Source: Streptomyces shenzhenensis (GTDB lineage: Bacteria > Actinomycetota > Actinomycetes > Streptomycetales > Streptomycetaceae). Taken from it: 64,000 nt of DNA. The DNA lies in NCBI RefSeq assembly GCF_003688995.1, contig NZ_PENI01000001.1, forward strand, positions 620,001 through 684,000, in the 5' to 3' direction. The first letter of the stretch is position 1. Every line of letters starts with the position of its first letter. The notes below the pieces were generated by a model. The model worked only from the letters and a program-made list of their open reading frames with translations. It ran no database searches and was not told the DNA's origin. Made by a program: the position numbers and the translations under genes. This document shows positions 8,370-17,685 of this stretch, one piece after another.

Positions 8370-8834
8370 ATGAACTGGGCAGCCCTCACCACCACCGCAC
8401 CCGAACTCGCGAAGATCGCCGAGCGGCGCTTCGGCGCGTTCCGCCATCACGTCCTCGCCACCCTGCGCAAGGACGGCTCCCCGCGCACCAGCGGCCTTGA
8501 GGTCCGCTTCCTCGACGGCGAGCTGTGGCTCGGCATGATGCCGCACTCGCTCAAGGTCCTCGACCTGCGGCGCGACCCGCGCTTCGCGCTCCAGTCGAAC
8601 CCCGGCTCCGGCACGGACCCGGGCGACGGCGACCTCCGGGTCGGCGGACGCGCCGTCGAGGTGGAGGAGCCGGAACTGAAGGGGGCGTACGTGAAAGAGG
8701 TGGAGCCGCCGCAGCCGTTCCACCTCTTCCGCGCCGAGCTGACCGAGGTCGTCCGGACCTACATCGAGGACGACACGTATCTGGTCACCGAGATCTGGCA
8801 GCCCGGTCGGCCCCTGCGCACGCTCAGGCGCTGA
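8370..8834 (+). CDS. Pyridoxamine 5'-phosphate oxidase-fold protein
   Basis: This 154-residue single-domain split-barrel protein has a flavin/F420-binding-like N-terminal part (FGAFRHHVLATLRKDGSPRTSG) and LKVLDLRRDPRFALQ in the middle, typical of the PPOX family. Members bind FMN, F420 or haem and act on diverse small molecules, so the cofactor is uncertain. The upstream in-frame sequence overlaps the divergent aldolase gene, so ATG at 8370 is taken as the start. It stands alone and is followed by a copy of the dispersed intergenic repeat before guaA on the other strand. Confidence 0.85.
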   Translation: MNWAALTTTAPELAKIAERRFGAFRHHVLATLRKDGSPRTSGLEVRFLDGELWLGMMPHSLKVLDLRRDPRFALQSNPGSGTDPGDGDLRVGGRAVEVEEPELKGAYVKEVEPPQPFHLFRAELTEVVRTYIEDDTYLVTEIWQPGRPLRTLRR

Positions 8835-8870
8835 ACGCTCCGCCGGACGGGCGTGCCGCGCCGTCGGTCA

Positions 8871-8915
8871 GCTGCGGCGCCGTCGTGGCCGGTCGCGCTG
8901 TTCCCCGCGCCCCCT
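8871..8915 (-). repeat. Dispersed ~43-bp repeat, single copy
   Basis: On the minus strand this reads GGGGCGCGGGGAACAGCGCG followed by a CCGGCCACGACGGCGCCGCAG end, one change from the family core. It fills the 99-bp gap between the convergent PPOX-fold gene and guaA. Confidence 0.8.
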
Positions 8916-8931
8916 CGGGCGCTGCCCCGGG

Positions 8932-10514
<1,583 letters not shown>

Positions 10515-10647
10515 GGGGTGCCTTCCGGCGGGTCGGGCGGGGGTCTGTGGTCTCCGATTCTAACGGGGTGGCCGTGGGACACCTCGCCGCGTACGGGCCC
10601 CCTGCCTGGGGGCCCGGGCGGCCCGGGGCCGAGCCCGCCGGCCGTGG

Positions 10648-10653
10648 CATACT
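10648..10653 (+). promoter_or_regulatory. Candidate -10 hexamer giving a leaderless transcript
   Basis: CATACT matches the nAnnnT -10 pattern and ends 6 bp before the ATG of the leader peptide. Transcription would therefore begin at or next to that ATG, with no room for a ribosome site, and indeed none is visible. No good -35 hexamer is seen. Confidence 0.45.
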
Positions 10654-10659
10654 GGACGC

Positions 10660-10731
10660 ATGCTCGCGCACTCGACGTTCGTCTTTACCTATGGCATCCG
10701 GCCCACCGGCTGCCATGGTCGTGCTGCTTGA
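10660..10731 (+). CDS. Leader peptide of chorismate mutase (candidate attenuator peptide)
   Basis: This 23-codon frame begins MLAHSTFVFTYGIR and ends GCHGRAA before TGA. It contains two Phe codons and a Tyr codon within five residues, directly before a hairpin at 10691-10716, and lies 104 bp upstream of a chorismate mutase gene. The opening resembles the M-x-AHS opening of the Streptomyces trp leader peptide, which has a run of Trp codons at the same place. Chorismate mutase commits chorismate to Phe and Tyr, so Phe/Tyr codons are the expected sensor residues. No ribosome site precedes the ATG, suggesting a leaderless mRNA. Translation and regulation are inferred. Confidence 0.7.
   Translation: MLAHSTFVFTYGIRPTGCHGRAA
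10691..10716 (+). promoter_or_regulatory. Hairpin after the leader Phe/Tyr codons
   Basis: ATGGCA and TGCCAT (6 bp) enclose an inner CCGG/CCGG stem with loop CCCA, with one mismatched pair between the two stems. It starts one base into the last sensor codon (Tyr) of the leader peptide, where a pause or antiterminator hairpin would be expected. Confidence 0.55.
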
Positions 10732-10750
10732 GCAACTGACAAGCGACTTC

Positions 10751-10787
10751 CCAGGCGCCCCGGGCCGACAAGGTCCGGTGCGCCTGG
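10751..10787 (+). terminator. Candidate attenuator terminator before chorismate mutase
   Basis: CCAGGCGC and GCGCCTGG form a perfect 8-bp outer stem around an inner CGGGCC/GGTCCG stem with loop GACAA. It is followed by CGTTTCC, a weak T-tract typical of high-GC genomes. It lies 20 bp after the leader peptide stop and 48 bp before the chorismate mutase ATG, the expected place for an attenuator. Confidence 0.6.
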
Positions 10788-10835
10788 CGTTTCCGGAGCC
10801 TGCCGGGCCGGGGCACACCGACAAGGAGCCCCGAC

Positions 10836-11120
10836 ATGACCGCCGCCACCGAGAAGACCGGCGCCCGTACCGCCGCTGCCGCCGACACCATCACCGACGC
10901 CCGCGAGCGCATCGACGCGCTCGACGACCGGATCATCGGGCTCGTCCAGGAACGCATGGCCGTGTCCGCCGTGATCCAGGAGGCGCGGATCGCCTCCGGC
11001 GGGCGGCGCGTGAACCTCTCCCGGGAGATGGAGATCCTCGGCCGCTACCGGCAGGAGCTGGGCAAGCCCGGTACCGCGCTCGCCATGACGCTCCTCGAAC
11101 TGTGCCGGGGTCGCATCTGA
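10836..11120 (+). CDS. aroQ: Chorismate mutase, AroQ class
   Basis: This 94-residue all-helical protein converts chorismate to prephenate, the branch point to phenylalanine and tyrosine. AroQ features are present: ARERIDALDDRIIGLVQERMAVSAVIQEARIAS (first long helix, with catalytic Arg and Lys-equivalent positions), then NLSREMEILGRYRQELG and a C-terminal helix. It lacks a signal peptide, so it is the cytoplasmic form. ATG at 10836 follows AAGGAGCCCCGAC, a good ribosome site. It is preceded by a leader peptide and terminator-like hairpin suggesting attenuation by charged Phe/Tyr tRNA. Confidence 0.95.
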   Translation: MTAATEKTGARTAAAADTITDARERIDALDDRIIGLVQERMAVSAVIQEARIASGGRRVNLSREMEILGRYRQELGKPGTALAMTLLELCRGRI

Positions 11121-11143
11121 GTTCGGTCCCCCTCTCACTCGTA

Positions 11144-11161
11144 CGGAGCGTGACCGCTCCG
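11144..11161 (+). terminator. Hairpin after chorismate mutase
   Basis: CGGAGCG and CGCTCCG form a perfect 7-bp stem with loop TGAC, 23 bp after the stop codon. There is no T-tract. Confidence 0.4.
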
Positions 11162-11939
11162 CGCACCGCTTCGTTGGTCCCGGTGTCCGTGCCAGCCAGG
11201 GGCGGGCCCGAAGGACCACGCGTGGCTCGCTGGGGCGATGAGGCGTACGGATCGTGCCGTGCGTCGTGGGACCTCGCTCCAGGGAAGTGACCGGACTGCA
11301 GAGGACAGCGGCCCGGTCACCCAAGAGAACCGGTCGGCTCCGGGGACGCCCGGGGCCGACCGGCGGGAAACTCCACGATGCGCAGGGGTGGACCGGACGG
11401 TTGCGGTGGCCGTGTCCGTCCGGCTCGATGCGAGGAGCGTCCCCTAGGTCCCCGGCCGGACAACCGCATTGCGCGGATCCCCGCCGAGCCCACATCACCC
11501 GTCGTCCGCCTGCGACGCCGTCGTGGCCGGTCGCGCAGTTCCCCGCGCCCCCTGCGGGGCGCAACCGCACGGCGCAGGCGGTCACGCGCCGTCGTCCGTC
11601 TGCGGCGCCGCCTTGGCGGATCGCGCAGATCCCCGCCGAGCCCACATCACCCGTCGTCCGTCTGCGACGCCGTCGTGGCTGATCGCGCAGTTCCCCGCGC
11701 CCCCTTCGGGGGGCAGCCGGGAAGAATGGTGTGAGGTAGGCCACATAAGAATTCTGTGAGAGCCGGTGCAACCATTCGGTGGGCTCGCTGATCAAACCTG
11801 CTGACATCAACGAGATCAAAGGGTTCACCAAAACCCAGCGACACCAGCACGACCCAGGGACACACCCCGCGCCCCACACGCGGAGCCCGCCGGCCACAAG
11901 GTGCTGCCCGCCGCGGCACCCGGACTCCACGAGGTCTTC
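11162..11939 (+). repeat. Long intergenic region with dispersed repeats and a local direct repeat
   Basis: No gene was found in this stretch of about 780 bp between the chorismate mutase and surface-protein genes. Minus-orientation copies of the dispersed 43-bp family lie at about 11511-11552 and 11663-11706, with degenerate ones near 11473 and 11600-11645. Superimposed on these is a direct repeat of about 50 bp beginning GATCCCCGCCGAGCCCACAT, at 11476-11527 and about 11628-11678. The last roughly 200 bp are less GC-rich (ACATAAGAATTCTGTGAG at about 11740) and probably hold the promoter of the downstream gene. Confidence 0.7.
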
Positions 11940-12968
11940 ATGAATCTTCGCCGTGCCATGGCGGCAGCGGCCGCGACGGCTGTCATAGCGCCGCTGGCCC
12001 TGCTGTCCGCGCCCGCCGCGTTCGCGGACGAGTCGCCGTCGACATCGCCGGCCCCCACCGAGAGCGTGACGACCGGGCCGACCGACGAGGCACCGAGCGA
12101 ATCCACCTCGCCGTCCGACACGGCGCTGCCGACCGACACCGCCCAGCCGAGCGAGAGCACGTCGCCGAGCGACACGCCCGCCCCGAGCGACAGCGCGAGC
12201 CCGACGGCCTCGCCCGAGCCCTCCGGGCCGGCCGGGCCGACCGAGACCCCGTCGGACCCCGAGGCGCCGTACTGCGAGGACCTCGACGACCACTACGGCG
12301 ACGCCAAGGTGTCCGCGGACATCAAGGGCCTGCCGGGCAAGATCGTCGCGGGGGACGGCTTCCACCAGTTCAAGCTGGTCGTCACGAACGACTCCAAGAC
12401 CGATGTCGAGGACGTCTACTTCTACGCCGAGATCGAGAACTACGAGTTCGACGACGAGGCGAAGTACCTGAGCCCGTACGTCGACCTGCAGTTCAAGAAC
12501 CCCACGGACGGCTCCTGGGACCGGATCGGCGACAAGGAGTGGGCCGGTGACGTCTTCTTCCGCGCGGAGCAGCTGAAGGCCGGCGCCAGCAGGTCGATCG
12601 ACCTGCGCGTCAGCATCGACGCCAAGGCCCCCGCGGGCGACGCCTACTCCTTCGGCTCCGGCGCCTACTTCGACAACGTCGACGGCAAGTCCTGCGTCGC
12701 CGAGGGCTGGGCGATGTACGACTTCGAGGTTCTGAAGGCCGGTTCCCCGAACCCCGACCCGGGTTCCGCCACCCCGAGCGACAAGGGCGGCAAGAGCTCG
12801 GTGAAGAAGCCGCAGGGCGACCTTTCCTCCGTGCCGACCGGCAACCTCGCCGACACCGGCGCCGACTCCGCGCTGCCCGTGATCGGGCTCGTCGCCGGCA
12901 TCGCCGTCGTCGCCGGTGCGGGTGCGGTGTTCGCGGTGCGCCGGCGCAAGGCCGACGCGAACGCGTAA
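11940..12968 (+). CDS. Sortase-anchored surface protein (LAxTG), Ser/Pro-rich
   Basis: This 342-residue exported protein has a signal peptide at 1-30 ending APAAFADE, followed by a Ser/Thr/Pro/Glu-rich stretch to about 110 with repeated SPSDT- and PSES-type units. A globular domain (about 112-270: YCEDLDDHYGDAKVSADIKGLPG, then Ig-like strands) follows, and it ends with the sorting signal LADTG, a hydrophobic segment and RRRKADANA. LAxTG is the motif recognised by class E sortases of high-GC Gram-positives, so it should be linked to peptidoglycan. ATG 11940 follows ACGAGG. The Pro/Ser-rich part probably spans the wall. Its ligand is unknown. Confidence 0.88.
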   Translation: MNLRRAMAAAAATAVIAPLALLSAPAAFADESPSTSPAPTESVTTGPTDEAPSESTSPSDTALPTDTAQPSESTSPSDTPAPSDSASPTASPEPSGPAGPTETPSDPEAPYCEDLDDHYGDAKVSADIKGLPGKIVAGDGFHQFKLVVTNDSKTDVEDVYFYAEIENYEFDDEAKYLSPYVDLQFKNPTDGSWDRIGDKEWAGDVFFRAEQLKAGASRSIDLRVSIDAKAPAGDAYSFGSGAYFDNVDGKSCVAEGWAMYDFEVLKAGSPNPDPGSATPSDKGGKSSVKKPQGDLSSVPTGNLADTGADSALPVIGLVAGIAVVAGAGAVFAVRRRKADANA

Positions 12969-13070
12969 GAACGCGTAAGGCCGACACGGAAAGAGACCAC
13001 GGAAGAGAGGGAGCTGCGCTCGGAGGGGGGCGCAGGTCCTTCTCTTTCGTCTTTTCCGGCCCGCTCCCGC

Positions 13071-14849
13071 CTACGGCTCGGGCGGCACCGCCGGCATCCC
13101 CAGGAACGGCAGGCGCAGGGCGCCGAAGGCATCCGCGGGGACCACGGGGGTGCGCGGCTCCACCGGCGTCAGCCGCTCGTAGGCCGCCCCCTGCGCCGGA
13201 CGCGGATCCGCCTCGCCCTTGTTGGGCCAGTACGACATCGCCCGCTCGGCCTGCGCGGTGATGGTGAGCGAGGGGTTGACGCCCAGGTTCGCCGACACCG
13301 CCGCACCGTCCACCACCGAGATGCCGGGGTGTCCGTACAGCCGGTGGTACGGGTCGATCACACCCGTCTCGCGCGAGTCGCCGATCGGGCAGCCGCCGAG
13401 GAAGTGGGCGGTGAGCGGAGTGCCCATCAACTCGCCCACATTGCTGCCGGGGAAGCCGTTGATCTCCTGGGCGAGCGCGGACGCCGCCTCCGAAGCCGCC
13501 CTGATCTGCTGGGGGTTGGGCGCGCCGTGCCCCTGCCGGGCGGTGAGCAGCCCCTTGCCGAGCCCGTCCGGTTTCAGGTACGTCGTCAGGGAGTTGTCCA
13601 GGGACTGCATCACCAGGCCGATGATGGTCCGCTCCGACCAGCGCCGGTTGGACAGGGACCGGACCAGCAGCCACGGGTGCCGGGCGGCATTGGCCAGCCA
13701 GGCCAGGACGCGCGAGGAGCCCTCGGCGTAGGGGATCTGGAGGATCGACAGGCCGCCCATCGCGTTCGAGCCCTTGCCGTAGCGGACCGGCTCGATGTGG
13801 GTGGCGGCGTCCGGGTGGATCGAGGACGTGATCGCCACGCCCTGGGTGAAGTCGGCCTTCGCGGTGCCGTGCGCCTTGCGATAGCGGCGGTCGTCGGTCT
13901 GCGCGCCCACCAGCGCCTCCGAGTTGGTGCGGGTCAGCTCGCCCAACCGGTCGGAGAGATACGGCAGTTGCCCGTTCGCCCGCATGCGGTGCAGCAGGGT
14001 CTGGGTGCCGTAGGTGCCGGCGGCCAGCACCACCCGATGGGCCGTGAACGTCCGGCCCGCGCCCTTCCTGCGGCCGTCGGTCGGCAGGGTGGCCACCGCG
14101 TGGCCGCCCCGCGAGTCGTCGGTGACGGACACGACCGTCGTCATGGGATGCACCACCGCGCCGGCCCGCTCGGCGAGGTGGAGGTAGTTCTCGTTGAGGG
14201 TGTTCTTCGCCCCGTGCCGGCAGCCCGTCATGCACTCGCCGCACTCGGTGCAGGCCCTGCGGGCCGGTCCCGTGCCGCCGAAGTAGGGGTCCGCCACCTG
14301 CTCCCCGGGGCGGGCCTTCGCCGTCCCGTCCGCGTCCTCGCCGTCGCCGAAGAACACCCCGACCGGGGCCGGATGGAAGGTGTCGCCGACGCCCATCCGC
14401 TGCGCCGCGGCCTTGAGGTGCACGTCGGAGGGGGTCATGGTCGGGTTGAGCCGTACGCCGAGCATGCGCCGCGCCTGGTCGTAGTACGGCTTCAGCTCCT
14501 CCTGCCAGTCGGTGATGCCCTTCCACTGCGGGTCGTCGAAGAAGCTCTGCGGCGGCACGTAGAGGGTGTTGGCGTAGTTCAGCGAGCCGCCGCCCACGCC
14601 CGCGCCGGCGAGGACCATGACGTTGCCGAGCAGGTGGATGCGCTGGATGCCGTACATGCCGAACGTGGGCGCCCAGAGGTAGTTCTTGAGGTCCCAGGAG
14701 TTCTTGGGGAGCGTGTCGCGGGTGAAGCGGCGGCCGGCTTCGAGGACGCCGACGCGGTACCCCTTCTCGGTCAGGCGCAGGGCGGTCACGGCACCGCCGA
14801 AGCCGGAACCGACGACGATGACGTCGTAGTCGTAGCTGTCCTGGGGCAC
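13071..14849 (-). CDS. GMC-type FAD oxidoreductase with CxxCxxCxxxC motif
   Basis: This 592-residue enzyme of the GMC/cholesterol-oxidase-like family has FAD-binding VVGSGFGGAV at about 12-21, GAGVGGGSLNYAN in the middle, and C-terminal GGCPIGDS plus SVVDGAAVSANLGVNPSLT. Unusually it also has CTECGECMTGC at about 200-210, the spacing of 4Fe-4S ferredoxin ligands. Members oxidise alcohols or sterols, and the substrate here is unknown. It lacks a signal peptide. The aldehyde dehydrogenase gene lies 48 bp upstream on the same strand, so the two may act in sequence on an alcohol and its aldehyde. Confidence 0.92.
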   Translation of the reverse strand: MPQDSYDYDVIVVGSGFGGAVTALRLTEKGYRVGVLEAGRRFTRDTLPKNSWDLKNYLWAPTFGMYGIQRIHLLGNVMVLAGAGVGGGSLNYANTLYVPPQSFFDDPQWKGITDWQEELKPYYDQARRMLGVRLNPTMTPSDVHLKAAAQRMGVGDTFHPAPVGVFFGDGEDADGTAKARPGEQVADPYFGGTGPARRACTECGECMTGCRHGAKNTLNENYLHLAERAGAVVHPMTTVVSVTDDSRGGHAVATLPTDGRRKGAGRTFTAHRVVLAAGTYGTQTLLHRMRANGQLPYLSDRLGELTRTNSEALVGAQTDDRRYRKAHGTAKADFTQGVAITSSIHPDAATHIEPVRYGKGSNAMGGLSILQIPYAEGSSRVLAWLANAARHPWLLVRSLSNRRWSERTIIGLVMQSLDNSLTTYLKPDGLGKGLLTARQGHGAPNPQQIRAASEAASALAQEINGFPGSNVGELMGTPLTAHFLGGCPIGDSRETGVIDPYHRLYGHPGISVVDGAAVSANLGVNPSLTITAQAERAMSYWPNKGEADPRPAQGAAYERLTPVEPRTPVVPADAFGALRLPFLGMPAVPPEP

Positions 14850-14897
14850 GAGTTCTCCTCATCGAGTGGTGCGTGCGGGCCGTCCGCGGCCGGTCGG

Positions 14898-16541
14898 CTA
14901 ACGGAACCGGAATGCCTTCATGAGCCGCAGGCTCCTGCTCATGAACCGGGCGTACCGCTCGTCGTCCATCCCCAGCGAGGGAGCCAGCGGGAGCAGCCGC
15001 TGCTGGGCCACCGTCTGGGCCTCGGTGTACTTGAGGATGCCCTCGGAGCCGTGCCGCCGGCCGAGGCCGGAGTCCTTCATGCCGCCCATCGGGGACTGGA
15101 CGCTGCCGTACGCGGACACATAGCCCTCGTTGACGTTGACCGTGCCCGTGCGCAGGCGCGCGGCGACGGCCCGGCCGCGCCGGCCGTCCTTCGTCCACAC
15201 CGACGAGTTCAGGCCGTAGGGCGAGGAGTTGGCGCGCTCGACCGCCTCGTCCTCGGTCGTGAAGCGGTAGACCGACACGACCGGCCCGAAGGTCTCCTCG
15301 GCGCAGACGGCCATGGACGCCTCGACGCCGTCGAGGATGGTGGGTTCGAAGAAGTACGGGCCGATGTCCGGGCGGGCCACGCCGCCGGCGATCACCTTCG
15401 CGCCCTTGGCGACGGCCTCCGTCACATGCCGTCGTACGGTCTCCAGCTGGCGTTCCCCGACGAGCGACCCCATGTCGGCGCCGTAGGCGAGGGACCTGCC
15501 GAGCCGCATCGCCTTGGTGCGGGCGGCGAACCGTGCGAGGAAGGCGTCGGCGATCGACTCGTGGACGTACAACCGCTCGATGGAGACGCAGAGTTGGCCG
15601 GCGGAGGAGAAGCAGGCGCGGACGGCACCGGCCGCGGCCTTCTCGATGTCGGCGTCGGCGAGCACCAGCATGGCGTTCTTGCCGCCGAGTTCGAGGGAGA
15701 CGCCGACCAGCCGGGCGGCGGCGCTCTGTGCCACCTCGCGCCCGGTGCGGGTGGAGCCGGTGAAGGAGACGTAGTCGGCGTGCCCGACGACCTCGGGGCC
15801 GACGACCGGGCCGTCGCCGAGGACCACCTGGAAGACGCCGGCGGGCAGCCCGGCCTCGATGAGCAGGTCGCGCGCCCACAGGGCGGTGAGGCAGGTCTCG
15901 GTGTCCGGCTTCATCACGACCGCGTTGCCGGCGACGAAGGCGGGCAGCGCGTCGCCGACCGACAGCTCCAGGGGATAGTTCCAGGGGGCGATCTGGCCCA
16001 CGACCCCGCGCGGGTGGCGCAGTTCGGTGACCTTGGTGAGGGTGGGCATCGCGCCCGTGTGCCGCTGGGGCCTGAGACAGGCGGGCGCCTTGCGGCCGTA
16101 GTGGCGGGCGGTGACGGCGACGGACTGGACCTCCTCGTGGGCGTGCAGCCGCGCCTTGCCGGTCTCCAGCTGGATCAGGTCGAGCACCTCGGCCTGCCGT
16201 TCCAGCACCAGGTCGTGGAAGCGCAGCAGCACGGCGGCCCGCTGCCGCACCGGGGTCCGCTCCCATACGGCCTGGGCGGCGCGGGCGGCCCGGAACGCCT
16301 CGAGTACGTCCGCGGGCGTGGACTGCGGCAGGTCGGCGAGCTTCTCACCGGTGAACGGCGTGTGGTTGGCGGTGCGGCCGGAGCCGATGACGCCCTTGGT
16401 GAGCTGGGCGACCAGTTCCGGCGTGACCACGTCGGCGGCGGTCCGCGCGCCCTCGGGAGCGGGGGCGAGGGGGTTGGTGCCGGTGCCGGGCACGTCCGTG
16501 GTGGGTGCCGGAACCTGTTCCTGGGCCTGCGAGTCGGTCAT
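14898..16541 (-). CDS. Succinate-semialdehyde-type NAD(P)+ aldehyde dehydrogenase
   Basis: This 547-residue member of the aldehyde dehydrogenase superfamily is closest in pattern to GabD-type succinic semialdehyde dehydrogenases. Visible are the general base Glu in LELGGKNAM, the catalytic Cys in SSAGQLCVSIERLYV, and the cofactor loop GQIAPWNYPLELS. It oxidises an aldehyde to a carboxylate in the cytoplasm. ATG at 16541 is preferred over an upstream in-frame codon because the extra 18 residues have no family counterpart. It lies directly upstream of the GMC oxidoreductase gene (48-bp gap), so an operon is likely. Confidence 0.92.
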   Translation of the reverse strand: MTDSQAQEQVPAPTTDVPGTGTNPLAPAPEGARTAADVVTPELVAQLTKGVIGSGRTANHTPFTGEKLADLPQSTPADVLEAFRAARAAQAVWERTPVRQRAAVLLRFHDLVLERQAEVLDLIQLETGKARLHAHEEVQSVAVTARHYGRKAPACLRPQRHTGAMPTLTKVTELRHPRGVVGQIAPWNYPLELSVGDALPAFVAGNAVVMKPDTETCLTALWARDLLIEAGLPAGVFQVVLGDGPVVGPEVVGHADYVSFTGSTRTGREVAQSAAARLVGVSLELGGKNAMLVLADADIEKAAAGAVRACFSSAGQLCVSIERLYVHESIADAFLARFAARTKAMRLGRSLAYGADMGSLVGERQLETVRRHVTEAVAKGAKVIAGGVARPDIGPYFFEPTILDGVEASMAVCAEETFGPVVSVYRFTTEDEAVERANSSPYGLNSSVWTKDGRRGRAVAARLRTGTVNVNEGYVSAYGSVQSPMGGMKDSGLGRRHGSEGILKYTEAQTVAQQRLLPLAPSLGMDDERYARFMSRSLRLMKAFRFR

Positions 16542-16645
16542 GAGCCGCAGGGTATTCCGGAGCGGAACCTTTGGGTACCCGTCGGTAACAGGCATTCACC
16601 GGGTACTCACACGACGCCAGTGAACACTGGCGGTGAATGTGCTGA

Positions 16646-17599
16646 TCAGGGCGTTGTGCCCAGGTGCGGGGCCGGACGGAGAAGCGGGGCGGACGACACG
16701 CGCGACCGTGTCACCCCCACCCCGTACCCCTCGCCCTCCCCCTCGCGCACCCCTTCGGCGAGGGCACGCAGCGCGGCGGCCACCTCGTCGGGCTCCGGCC
16801 GGTCCGCCGGTTCGCGGGCCAGCAGCCCGGTGAGCAGGGGACCGAGCGGACCGGCGCGATCGTAGGCGGGGGCCGTGGGCCCGGTGGGGCCGGACCCGGC
16901 TCCGGGCGCATGGCGGAAGGGTGAGCGGCCTTCTACGGCGACGTACAGCAGCACGCCCAGGGACCACAGGTCGGAGGCGGGTCCGGCGCCCGGCCGCGAG
17001 AGCTGCTCGGGGGCGAGGAAGTCGCGCGGGCCGAGCGGGTCGGCCGGACCGGCGGACGGGCCGGGGGGATCCGCGGGGCCGCCGTGGCCGGTGCCGAAGT
17101 CGGTGACGACGACGCGTCCCGTGCCCGACTCGATCAGGACGTTGGCCGGCTTGACGTCACGGTGCACGATGCCGACGGCGTGCGCGGCGCGCAGCGCGCC
17201 GAGGACGGCGAGCGCGATACGAGCGGCTTCGGCGGGCGGGACGGGGCCCCGGCGCAGCGCCGTGCGGAGCGACTCGCCGTGGACCAACTCCATGACGACC
17301 CAGGGGAGTCCGTCGTCGAGCAGCACGTCCAGGATGGCGACGGCGGACGGGTGGTCCACGCGCGCGGCAGCCCGGGCCTCGTGGTGCAGCCGGTTGGCGA
17401 CCCGCGGATCCAGCGGCTGCGACGGCGGCAACAGCGGTTGTTTGACGGCGACTTCACGGCCGGTCGCCTCGTCGACGGCCCGCCACACCCGGCCGGTGGC
17501 GACGCCGTCGGCCGTGGCATCGGCGCCGATGCGCGCTGCCAGCCGGTACCGGCCGCCTATCAGACGCCCGTCGGCCGCGGGTGCACCGTCTCCACTCAT
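16646..17599 (-). CDS. Soluble Ser/Thr protein kinase, atypical
   Basis: This 317-residue kinase domain has no transmembrane or sensor part. VAIK-type Lys (EVAVKQPLL), HRDVKPANVLIES and VTDFGTG are intact, so catalysis is plausible. The glycine loop is replaced by IGADATADGVATGRVWRA, and the activation segment is short and Gly/Pro-rich with no Ser/Thr-rich phosphorylation site before FLAPEQ. It is the last of six kinase-family genes on this strand and the only one lacking a membrane anchor. The following gene on the strand encodes an aldehyde dehydrogenase, 104 bp away. Confidence 0.9.
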   Translation of the reverse strand: MSGDGAPAADGRLIGGRYRLAARIGADATADGVATGRVWRAVDEATGREVAVKQPLLPPSQPLDPRVANRLHHEARAAARVDHPSAVAILDVLLDDGLPWVVMELVHGESLRTALRRGPVPPAEAARIALAVLGALRAAHAVGIVHRDVKPANVLIESGTGRVVVTDFGTGHGGPADPPGPSAGPADPLGPRDFLAPEQLSRPGAGPASDLWSLGVLLYVAVEGRSPFRHAPGAGSGPTGPTAPAYDRAGPLGPLLTGLLAREPADRPEPDEVAAALRALAEGVREGEGEGYGVGVTRSRVSSAPLLRPAPHLGTTP

Positions 17600-17685
17600 G
17601 CACCATCAGTACCGCGTCGGGAACGTCCTTGTCGACGCGGGTACTCGCCGTGTCCCGATGCGGCCGGCCCTCAACACCCCTCGGT

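Noticed and set aside
8256..8723. Upstream extension of the class II aldolase.
   Set aside because: It lies antisense to the divergent PPOX-fold gene, and the aldolase homology begins after 8255.
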